A stretch of 7,019 nucleotides of DNA, taken from assembly GCA_010031845.1 (NCBI GenBank), contig RGYX01000046.1, positions 1 to 7,019 of the forward strand. Direction: 5' to 3'. The first letter of the stretch is position 1, and each line of letters opens with the position of its first letter. Position numbers and translations under genes: made by a program. Under the pieces are notes generated by a model. It worked only from the letters and a program-made list of their open reading frames with translations. It did not search any database and had not been told where the DNA came from. This DNA comes from Verrucomicrobiota bacterium (GTDB lineage Bacteria > Verrucomicrobiota > Verrucomicrobiia > Methylacidiphilales > Verrucolacustridaceae). Shown here in pieces: positions 1-6,176 of the stretch.

Positions 1-1
1 T

Positions 2-481
2 AAGGTTCCGTTGGCAAAAGAAATCCTGTCCGAAGCCGAAAAACGTGGGGTAAAAATCCTGCTGCCCGAGGACAACCTCATCGTGCAGGAACTGGACTTT
101 GCGGGTCGCAAAGTTTCTCCGGGCAAGTTCACCAACCCCGGCACCGATATCCCCGACGGTTGGGAAGGTGTGGACATTGGACCCCAGGCCCGGGAAACGT
201 ATGCCCAGGAAATTGCCTTGGCCGCCACCATCCTTTGGAACGGACCCATGGGGGTATTTGAAATCCCCGCATGCGCCGAAGGAACCTTTGCGATGGCCAA
301 GGCAGTTGCCGCCAACACCCAAGCCGTATCCATTATCGGCGGTGGGGATTCTGTCAAGGCGGTGAAAAAAGCCGGCTTCGCCAAGCAAGTTACCTTCATT
401 TCCACCGGAGGGGGTGCTTCCCTTGAGTTTATGGAGGGCAAAACCCTTCCCGGAGTTGCCGCCCTTCACGAGAAAAAATGA
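2..481 (+). CDS. pgk: Phosphoglycerate kinase, C-terminal part (5' end outside window)
   Basis: Phosphoglycerate kinase moves a phosphate from 1,3-bisphosphoglycerate to ADP in cytosolic glycolysis (and back in gluconeogenesis). Only the last 159 residues or so are present, against about 390-400 for the whole enzyme; the frame is open to the left edge, so the TTG at 11 is not the real start. Seen here are the C-terminal nucleotide-binding domain hallmarks: ILLPED, IPDGWEGVDIGPQ, WNGPMGVFE (codons about 236-262), the glycine-rich IIGGGDS (codons 332-352) and STGGGASLEF near the end, then the usual LPGVAAL finish. The stop overlaps the tpiA start as ATGA (478-481), so the two are probably translationally coupled. 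The visible part is intact. The identification is secure from the motifs. Confidence 0.96.
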   Translation, partial: KVPLAKEILSEAEKRGVKILLPEDNLIVQELDFAGRKVSPGKFTNPGTDIPDGWEGVDIGPQARETYAQEIALAATILWNGPMGVFEIPACAEGTFAMAKAVAANTQAVSIIGGGDSVKAVKKAGFAKQVTFISTGGGASLEFMEGKTLPGVAALHEKK

Positions 482-1277
482 CCAAAACCAAAATCAAGAA
501 ATCGATTCCACGTCGTCCCTTTGTCGCCGGAAATTGGAAAATGCACCGTACCGCCTCGGACACCAAAATCCTGATCGAGGATATTGTCCAGCGTGTTCAA
601 AAAATCGCCACCGTGGACATGGTGGTTTGCCCTCCCTTCACTTCCTTGCCCGCAGCGGCAGAGACCTTGGGACGTCATAGCATTCTGGCCATTGGTGCCC
701 AAAACATGCATCAGAGCAAGGAAGGCGCCTTCACCGGGGAAATCTCTGGTCCGATGTTGAGGGAGTTGGGTGTGCGCTATGTCATCCTGGGCCACTCGGA
801 ACGGAGGCAGTACTTCAACGAGACGGACGTCTGAAGGCCGAGGCGGCTGTCGGATACCATCTTCGTCCGATCGTCTGTGTCGGCGAAACCTTGGCCCAAA
901 GGGAGGCAGGAGAGACCAATCAGGTGGTGGAAACCCAAGTCCGCGGCTCCCTCGCCCATTTTCCCGCCGATCATCTGAATGAGTTGGTCATTGCCTACGA
1001 ACCAGTCTGGGCCATCGGTACCGGCAAGGTCGCAACCCCAAAACAGGCCAATGAGGTGCATCACCGGATCCGAAAACTGTTGGTCACCCTTTTCGGCGAG
1101 GCGGGATCCCCGATTCGGGTGATTTATGGCGGCAGCGTGAAGCCCGACAACGCCGCCGAACTGATGGCCGAACCGGACATCGACGGCGCCTTGGTGGGCG
1201 GCGCGAGTCTCGACGCCCGCTCCTTTTTTGATATTATCGAAGCTGCCCGACCTGTGCGGGCATCCGAAAATGATTAA
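478..1277 (+). pseudogene. tpiA: Triose-phosphate isomerase, interrupted by a frameshift near 830
   Basis: Triose-phosphate isomerase interconverts dihydroxyacetone phosphate and glyceraldehyde 3-phosphate in glycolysis. The N-terminal half (478-834) carries FVAGNWKMH with the substrate lysine (Lys21) and LGHSERRQYF with the electrophilic histidine (His106), then stops at a TGA (832-834). The C-terminal half continues in another frame from about 831 to the TAA at 1275-1277, with RPIVCVGET, AYEPVWAIGTG holding the catalytic base (Glu codon 999-1001), the phosphate-binding YGGSVKP and GALVGGASL. All catalytic residues are therefore encoded. Compared with Bacillus subtilis TpiA (from memory), 16 residues are expected between the D of ETD and the P of RPIV; only 38 bases lie there, so about 10 bases are missing. 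It is labelled as broken, but a sequence error in a working gene is equally possible. It starts at the ATG overlapping the pgk stop and ends 8 bases into secG. Confidence 0.93.
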
Positions 1278-1647
1278 TCTCGCCATCTATATTCTGCTGG
1301 GGATCAATATCCTCGTTTGCATCCTTTTGACCCTCCTGGTGCTCATGCAGAAACCCCGCTCCGAGGGGTTGGGCGCCGCGTTTGGCGGAAACTTCACCGA
1401 TTCCATCTTCGGAGCTCAGACTTCCGATGTCCTGACCAAGGGCACCATCTGGCTAGGCGGAATCTTCATGGCCCTCACACTGGTGCTGGCCCTGCTTTAC
1501 AGTCATCGCCAGATGAGCGGCAACAAACTACAGGAGGAGTTGACCAAACCCGTGGCTCCCGCCCTCACCAACGCCCCCGCAGCCACCTTGCCCACCGCTC
1601 CCGAGACCAACAGCGTTCCCGCCACCTCGGCCCCCGCCAACCCCTGA
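1270..1647 (+). CDS. secG: Preprotein translocase subunit SecG
   Basis: SecG is the small accessory subunit of the SecYEG channel in the inner membrane and helps SecA-driven protein export. The 125-residue protein has the family layout: a first membrane helix (about residues 4-26), a loop with MQKPRSEGLGAAFGG, then FGAQTSDVLTK, and a second membrane helix (about 60-78). The loop motif (Q-x-x-x-x-x-GLG-A-FGG) is diagnostic. From about residue 82 there is a low-complexity tail rich in Ala, Pro and Thr, which makes it longer than the E. coli protein (about 110). The ATG at 1270 was chosen because it begins just before the first helix; a more upstream TTG at 1228 would add residues read from tpiA sequence. 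It overlaps tpiA by 8 bases and its TGA overlaps the next ATG (TGATG, 1645-1649). No clear ribosome binding site is seen. Confidence 0.93.
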   Translation: MINLAIYILLGINILVCILLTLLVLMQKPRSEGLGAAFGGNFTDSIFGAQTSDVLTKGTIWLGGIFMALTLVLALLYSHRQMSGNKLQEELTKPVAPALTNAPAATLPTAPETNSVPATSAPANP

Positions 1648-3228
1648 TGACTCTTCGCCGGGCTCTTCCCGGCCTTCTCCTTTTCTCCCTCGTTCTGACG
1701 TCCTGCCAGAGCCGGCCCCGGGCCGATCTGGTCCTCTGCAATGGAGCAGAGCCACAAACGCTCGATCCCGCACTCGTATCCGGACAGCTGGAAGGGAGGC
1801 TCTGCGCCGCACTTTACGAGGGACTGGCCCGCAAGGATGCCAGGGGTAGACCCATTCCGGGGGCAGCCGAAAAATGGTCGGTCTCCTCGGACGGCCGTAC
1901 CTACACCTTCACTCTTCGTGAAAATGCAAGGTGGTCCAACGGCGATCCTGTGATGGCGGAGGATTTTTGCTACAGCTGGCTTCGGGCTCTCGCACCGTCC
2001 ACCGCATCTCCGTATGCCGAAATCCTCTTTTTCATCGCCGGTGCCGAAGATTATCACTCCGGACGCACGAACTCTGACGCTGTTGGGGTCCGAGCCGTGG
2101 GCCCAAGAACCCTCGAGGTGCGACTCCTTCATCCCACTCCTTATTTTCCCTCGCTGATCTCCTTTACCACCTACCTACCGGTTCATCGCGCGACCGTGGA
2201 AAGATCAGGTGACCGCTGGACCCGACCGGAGAACTGGGTCGGTAACGGCCCCTATCTTCTGGAGGGATGGGAAATCAATGATCGTGTCTCCTTGGTCAAA
2301 AACCCCGGATACCACCACCCCGAAAATATTGAGTTACACCGGATTGATGCACTTTCCGTCGCCCGGGCTAGCACCGCCTTCAACCTGTACTGCTCTGGGC
2401 AGGCCGACCTGCTTCTCGATAAAGGTATGATTCCCTCTCTGATTCTTCCCCAACTTCGGGGCCGGCCGGATTTTCACCCCGGACCTCTCCTAGCCACCTA
2501 CTTCTACCGCTTCAATGTCACCCGCGCGCCATTCAACGACCCGCGAATCCGTCGAGCCTTGGCCTTGGCCATCGATAAGGAGTCGATCACGGAAAAGATC
2601 ACCCGGGGTGGCGAGCCCATAGCCCAAGCCCTCACCCCATGCGGAATTAGTGGGTACCAACCTCCGGAAGGACTCTCCCGCGATGTTAAAACCGCCCGAG
2701 GACTTCTCCGTCAAGCCGGGTATCCGGGAGGTCAGGGCTTCCCGAGGGTTTCCATCCTGTATAATAAATCGGAACTCAATGAGCAGATCGCCGTGGAAAC
2801 AATGGAAACGCGAACTCGGAATCGAAGTCGACCTCCGGAATCAGGAATGGGCCACCTACCTGCGTTCCTTGGATACTCTCGACTTCGATATTGCTCGGTC
2901 CAGCTGGGTGGGGGATTACGATGACCCCAACACCTTTCTTGACTGCTTTGTCACCGGTCGTGGCAATAACCGCACGGGTTGGTCAAACCCCCAGTACGAC
3001 TCCCTACTGGCATCGGCCTTGGCCGAACCCAAGCCCGTCAATCGCTTCACCCTTCTGCAAAAAGCCGAAGCCCTGTTGGTCACCGAAGCCCTTCCGATCT
3101 TCCCCATCTACCACTTCGTCGGTTGCCTGATGTTCGATCCCAGCCGATGGGACGGCCTGTATCCCAACCTGCTCGACGAACACCCTTTTGCCGCAATCCA
3201 GCGTCGGGAAACTCGATCTTCGAAATGA
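1647..3228 (+). pseudogene. oppA: OppA-like peptide-binding lipoprotein, interrupted by a frameshift near 2795
   Basis: This is the extracytoplasmic solute-binding protein of an oligopeptide ABC importer (SBP family 5). The N-terminus is a lipoprotein signal: Arg4-Arg5, a hydrophobic stretch, and the lipobox LTSC with Cys20 as the acylated residue, so it is anchored in a membrane. The family landmarks follow in order: EPQTLDPAL, the region around YTFTLRENARWSNGDPV with a following ED-F-YSW, TASPYAEIL, NGPYLLEGW, RFNVTRAPFNDPRIRRALALAIDK, then in a second frame LGIEVDLRNQEWATYL, DIARSSWVGDYDDPNTFL and the C-terminal AEALL-EALPIFPIYH. The first frame fails after IAVE (about 2798); family sequence resumes in the next frame at QWKREL (2800 onward). 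Against E. coli OppA (from memory), 18 bases are expected between the Ala of IA and the Trp; 10 are present, so about 8 are missing. Rejoined length is about 530 residues, normal for OppA. The exact ligand is unknown. Confidence 0.9.
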
Positions 3229-3262
3229 TCAAATTTCAACCCTTACTCTAATTTCCATCGAA

Positions 3263-4183
3263 ATGTTGCTATTTTTCATCCGCAGGTTCCTTTCCTCGAT
3301 CCCCGTGCTCTTTTCAGTACTGATCCTCTGTTTTCTACTTGTTCGGATTGCGCCGGGATCCCCCTTTGCCTCCGAACGAGCTTTGGATCCGGCCACCCAA
3401 TCGCTCCTGGAAAAGAAATACGGCTTATCCGGCTCTCTTCCCAACCAGGTTTTGCGTTACACCGGCAATGTCATTCAGGGGGATCTAGGCGAGTCCCTAA
3501 AGTTTCGCGGTCGTACCGTGACCGAAATCATCGCTCAATCACTCCCCCGATCCCTCCTCCTCGGATCCATTTCCTTCACCTTGGCGTTGGGCCTAGGAAT
3601 TCCGCTAGGCGCTTGGTCCGCAGGCAGGAGTGGTCAAGCCACCGACACTGTCTTAAACACCTTGGCCCTCCTCACCTTATCCATTCCCACCTTTGTCCTG
3701 GCCCCGCTATCGGTCCTGCTTTTCGCCTTCTCCCTCCATCTTCTTCCTCCCGCGGGTTGGGGTTCTCTCAACCAGCTCCTACTGCCCTCGCTCTGCCTCG
3801 CCATCCCGTTCATCGGCTCCTGCGCCCGACTCACCCGATCCGGGCTCCTCCAAACCCTGCGCTCGGACTTCATCCGTACCGCCAGATCCAAGGGGGTTGC
3901 CGAATCCAAGCTCGTCCTGCTACACGCCCTCCGCCCCGCCATTTTACCCTTGGTGGCCTATGCCGGGCCCTTGGCGGCGAATATTCTGACCGGCAGCCTG
4001 GTAGTGGAGGAAGTCTTTGCCATTCCCGGAATCGGGCAATTTTTCGTCAATGGCGTCATGAATCGGGATGTTTTTTTAGTCTCGGGCGCCGTTTTGGTCT
4101 ACTGCCTCCTCCTTCTTTTCTTTAATCTGTTGGCCGACTGGCTGACGGCGTTGCTGGATCCGCGGATCCGTCTCTCTTCATGA
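3263..4183 (+). CDS. oppB: Oligopeptide ABC transporter permease OppB
   Basis: OppB is one of the two inner-membrane permeases that form the peptide pore. At 306 residues it is the same length as E. coli OppB and matches it along its whole length: an N-terminal helix (about 9-30) ending in RIAPGSPF, then LEKKYGL, the GDLGESLK loop, several hydrophobic segments, and the cytoplasmic EAA loop at about 205-225 (RTARSKG ... LLHALRPAILP), which docks the ATPase. Near the end are EEVFAIPGIGQFFVNGVMNRD and a last helix. The ATG at 3263 was chosen because it matches the usual N-terminus (hydrophobic M-L-x-F-I-R-R); the open frame extends upstream to 3188 but that part overlaps oppA and looks non-homologous. 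It sits 34 bases after oppA and overlaps oppC by 4 bases. No Shine-Dalgarno sequence is evident. Confidence 0.95.
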   Translation: MLLFFIRRFLSSIPVLFSVLILCFLLVRIAPGSPFASERALDPATQSLLEKKYGLSGSLPNQVLRYTGNVIQGDLGESLKFRGRTVTEIIAQSLPRSLLLGSISFTLALGLGIPLGAWSAGRSGQATDTVLNTLALLTLSIPTFVLAPLSVLLFAFSLHLLPPAGWGSLNQLLLPSLCLAIPFIGSCARLTRSGLLQTLRSDFIRTARSKGVAESKLVLLHALRPAILPLVAYAGPLAANILTGSLVVEEVFAIPGIGQFFVNGVMNRDVFLVSGAVLVYCLLLLFFNLLADWLTALLDPRIRLSS

Positions 4184-5037
4184 AGAACCGGAATCGCGTA
4201 ATGGGACTGGTCTTTTTTACCCTGATCGTGGGAGCCGCGGTCTTTGGCCCCATGCTGAGTCCACACGGAGTGGGCGAGTTGTCCTCCCAACGTCTTACCG
4301 CTCCCAACCTGCAAAACTGGTTGGGCACCGATCTTCATGGTCGCGACCTTCTCACCCGGCTTCTCTACGGAGCACGCATCTCCCTTTTGGTGGGATTTGT
4401 GGGTGCCTCCATCAGCCTGGTGCTCGGGGTCGCGTACGGTTTGGTGGCCGGGTATTTCGGGGGACGACTGGATAACGCCATGATGCGGTTGGTGGATATC
4501 CTCTACGCGTTGCCCCGCATCGTCCTCGTGATTGTTCTGATCACTCTCTTTGACCAGAAACTGAAACACACGCTCGACGGCACGATTCTGGCCCCCTTGG
4601 CCACCCATGCCCGCCTGCTGCTGCTGTTTGTCGGTCTGGGACTGGTCGAATGGCTAACGTTGGCCCGCATTGTCCGGGCCCAGGTGCTTAGCATCAAAGA
4701 ACGTCCTTTTGTCCTTTCTTCCCGCCTGATTGGTCAGGGAACTCCTACCATTCTTTTCCGCCAGATTTTACCCCAAATCCTCCCCATCATCGTGACCTAC
4801 CTCACCCTCGCCCTGCCGGCCGTGATTCTGGAGGAATCGTTTCTCAGCTTTCTGGGTCTGGGGGTTCAAGCCCCGCTGGCCAGTTGGGGCACGCTGTTGG
4901 CGGATGGTGCATCCCTGTTGAATCCGATCGCGACGCCTTGGTGGTTGATTGTTTTTCCGGCCCTTACTCTTACCTCAACCCTTCTTCTGCTCAATCTTTT
5001 GGGGGATCAACTCAGGCTGGATCAAGACTCCCGCTAA
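4180..5037 (+). CDS. oppC: Oligopeptide ABC transporter permease OppC
   Basis: OppC pairs with OppB to make the membrane pore of the peptide importer. The 285-residue protein has a first helix (about 8-25), the typical NWLGTDLHGRDLLTRLLYGAR segment (46-66), a helix pair, then the cytoplasmic segment with ARIVRAQVLSIKERPFV and an EAA-type loop ending in RQILPQILP, and the signature EESFLSFLGLGVQAPLASWG. In the EAA loop the usual Glu-Ala pair is replaced by Leu-Ser. Relative to E. coli OppC the loop between the third and fourth helices is about 18 residues longer (codons about 4549-4620). Its ATG overlaps the oppB stop (ATGA). No oppD or oppF follows; the next gene is on the other strand 19 bases on, so the ATPases must be elsewhere or are shared with another transporter. 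No terminator hairpin was seen after the stop. Confidence 0.94.
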   Translation: MKNRNRVMGLVFFTLIVGAAVFGPMLSPHGVGELSSQRLTAPNLQNWLGTDLHGRDLLTRLLYGARISLLVGFVGASISLVLGVAYGLVAGYFGGRLDNAMMRLVDILYALPRIVLVIVLITLFDQKLKHTLDGTILAPLATHARLLLLFVGLGLVEWLTLARIVRAQVLSIKERPFVLSSRLIGQGTPTILFRQILPQILPIIVTYLTLALPAVILEESFLSFLGLGVQAPLASWGTLLADGASLLNPIATPWWLIVFPALTLTSTLLLLNLLGDQLRLDQDSR

Positions 5038-5056
5038 GGAATTCTACGGTTGAGGT

Positions 5057-5359
5057 TTATCGGCGACCCCCACCACCCCCTCGGCTCCCCCCGGAAACTC
5101 GATCGGCCCCGCGATGGTTCCCGCGACTCTCATACCGCCCATCCGAATAATTGTTCCAATCCCTACCCCGTCCGGCTACCCCACCGTAACCGTAGTAGCC
5201 CCCACCTCCATAGTATCCACCGTAGTAGTTATTGTATCCGTAATAGTCTTGGTCATTGGCATCCGCCCAAAGGATGAGGGGTCGCCGAACAGGCGCTACA
5301 TCCTGGGAAAAAGCTTCAGAAACAAGAAAGCCCGCCAAAAGAATGAATAGATTTCTCAT
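5057..5359 (-). CDS. Small exported Gly/Tyr-rich protein of unknown function
   Basis: I do not recognise this gene as a named family. It encodes 100 residues. The N-terminus looks like a cleavable Sec signal peptide: Met-Arg-Asn, a hydrophobic core (LFILLAGFLV), then a likely cut after AFS before QDVAP. The mature part opens with VRRPLILWADAND, followed by a run of Tyr-Gly units (about residues 39-60, YYGG repeated with YGYGG), and a tail rich in Arg, Gly and Ser ending in GGGGGRR. Such composition is seen in disordered, surface or adhesive proteins and in many unrelated small proteins, so it gives no specific function. The ATG at 5359 is chosen for the signal peptide; no good ribosome binding site lies before it. 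It converges on oppC (19-base gap). The low complexity lowers certainty, but the clean signal peptide argues that it is real. Confidence 0.6.
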   Translation of the reverse strand: MRNLFILLAGFLVSEAFSQDVAPVRRPLILWADANDQDYYGYNNYYGGYYGGGGYYGYGGVAGRGRDWNNYSDGRYESRGNHRGADRVSGGSRGGGGGRR

Positions 5360-5473
5360 GTGTCTAGAATGAGTTATTTCTCGGCCACCTCAATCCATTT
5401 CCCCCTCCGTCCTCCTATTTTGTCGAAAACTAACACCATTTGACATTGTCTCTATCCACCGTAAGGAAGGTGA
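5360..5473. other. Divergent intergenic region, probable promoters for both sides
   Basis: These 114 bases separate two outward-facing genes and are the only long intergenic stretch in the window, so promoters for both probably lie here. A perfect TTGACA is at 5440-5445 on the plus strand, but no acceptable -10 box follows at the usual distance. The region is richer in A/T than the genes around it. I could not define a promoter or operator with confidence. Confidence 0.4.
5463..5470 (+). promoter_or_regulatory. Strong Shine-Dalgarno sequence (AAGGAAGG)
   Basis: AAGGAAGG lies 3 bases before the ATG at 5474; its AAGGA core is 6 bases from the start. It is the only strong ribosome binding site found in the window and it decides the start of the 59-residue gene. 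Confidence 0.75.
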
Positions 5474-5653
5474 ATGAAATACACCCTACTCGCACTTGGT
5501 TTACTTACCCTGTCCCTAGCCCCCACCTATGCCCATTGCGGCCACTGCGGCACGGATGATTCCTCCCACTGCTCCGACTCATCCAAAAAGACCGACAAAG
5601 ACAGCAAATCCAAGAAGACCAACGGAACCGAAAATACCGGCGAAGCCAAGTAG
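5474..5653 (+). CDS. Small exported Cys/His-rich peptide of unknown function
   Basis: A 59-residue protein that matches no family I know. It starts with a clear Sec signal peptide: Met-Lys, a hydrophobic core (YTLLALGLLTLSLA), and a likely cut after PTYA. The mature peptide, about 40 residues, opens with HCGHCG and has a further HC about ten residues on, giving three Cys and three His in its first 13 residues; this could bind a metal or form disulfides, which is an inference. The rest is a highly polar tail of Lys, Asp, Ser and Thr (SKKTDKDSKSKK), probably disordered. The start is supported by the strong Shine-Dalgarno sequence just before it. It is followed after 14 bases by the YkgJ-type gene, so the two are probably co-transcribed. 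The start, signal peptide and ribosome site together make a real gene likely despite its size. Confidence 0.7.
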   Translation: MKYTLLALGLLTLSLAPTYAHCGHCGTDDSSHCSDSSKKTDKDSKSKKTNGTENTGEAK

Positions 5654-5667
5654 GCTTCTCCGGCACC

Positions 5668-6165
5668 GTGGTTCCCAGCCAAGCGGCCGCCCGTCTCTGC
5701 TCAGCCTGCGGAATGTGTTGTGACGGAACTCTCTTTCACTCCGTCCTCCTGCAGCCTGGTGAGGACTCACGCCAACTGGCCTCCTTGGGGCTCAAGATCA
5801 AGAACAGGAACGGCCAGACGTTCTTTCATCAACCCTGCCCGGCCCATCATCAGGGAAAATGCCGGATTTACCCGGATCGACCCCGGCGCTGCCGGCAGTT
5901 TAACTGCCAACAACTCCACCGCTTGGCCGACGAAAAAACAACGGAAGCTCAGGCCCTCGAAACCATCCACGAAGCCCGCCGCCTTGTCGACCAAGTCGAA
6001 CAACTCATCAACCAAATCGAGGAGACCAACCCCCTTCGCAGCCTCGCTACCCGCTGTGCCGCCGCTCTGGATGTGGAGAGTCGTGGCCCACTGCACGATC
6101 AATTGGATTCCGCGGTGAAAATCCTTGAAAAGTTTCTCGAATCTGAATTCCGCGTAAAATCCTAG
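5668..6165 (+). CDS. YkgJ-family cysteine-cluster protein
   Basis: The protein (165 residues) belongs to the YkgJ family, also called the CxxCxxCC or putative Fe/Zn-chelating domain family, whose exact role is largely unknown. The signature is complete: CSACGMCCDG (Cys11, 14, 17, 18), then CP (Cys57), Cys65 followed by RIYPDRP, Cys75 and FNC (Cys80), giving eight cysteines for a metal site. Residues from about 85 onward lack cysteines apart from one in the middle and look helical, with a Glu/Gln-rich segment that may form a coiled coil. No signal peptide is seen, so it is probably cytosolic. The start is the GTG at 5668, the only usual start codon between an in-frame stop at 5557 and the first conserved cysteine; no clear ribosome binding site precedes it, so translation may depend on the upstream 59-residue gene. 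It converges on umuC, 11 bases away. Confidence 0.85.
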   Translation: MVPSQAAARLCSACGMCCDGTLFHSVLLQPGEDSRQLASLGLKIKNRNGQTFFHQPCPAHHQGKCRIYPDRPRRCRQFNCQQLHRLADEKTTEAQALETIHEARRLVDQVEQLINQIEETNPLRSLATRCAAALDVESRGPLHDQLDSAVKILEKFLESEFRVKS

Positions 6166-6176
6166 CCGGGAAGAAT

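Noticed and set aside
820..834. Programmed ribosomal frameshift in tpiA
   Set aside because: No slippery heptamer is seen and family alignment implies missing residues, which frameshifting would not explain.
1317..1646. Open frame running through secG into the oppA frame, which would give a long N-terminal extension
   Set aside because: The extension is an off-frame reading of secG; the lipoprotein signal peptide starts at the ATG at 1647.
1503..2132. Long minus-strand open frames opposite secG and oppA, some Gly-rich
   Set aside because: They lie opposite clearly conserved genes, and their composition is what a GC-rich coding strand gives on the reverse.
3188..3262. Longer oppB start at 3188
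   Set aside because: It overlaps the end of oppA, adds 25 non-homologous residues, and the ATG at 3263 gives the same length as E. coli OppB.
5038..5056. Terminator between the convergent oppC and minus-strand genes
   Set aside because: The 19-base gap has no inverted repeat or T-run.
5114..5350. Val/Ile-rich plus-strand frame opposite the Gly/Tyr-rich gene
   Set aside because: It has no recognisable domain and arises from the complement of the Tyr/Gly codons; the minus strand has the signal peptide.
5440..5445. TTGACA as a -35 promoter box
   Set aside because: No acceptable -10 box occurs 16-18 bases downstream; that position falls on the ribosome site of the next gene.
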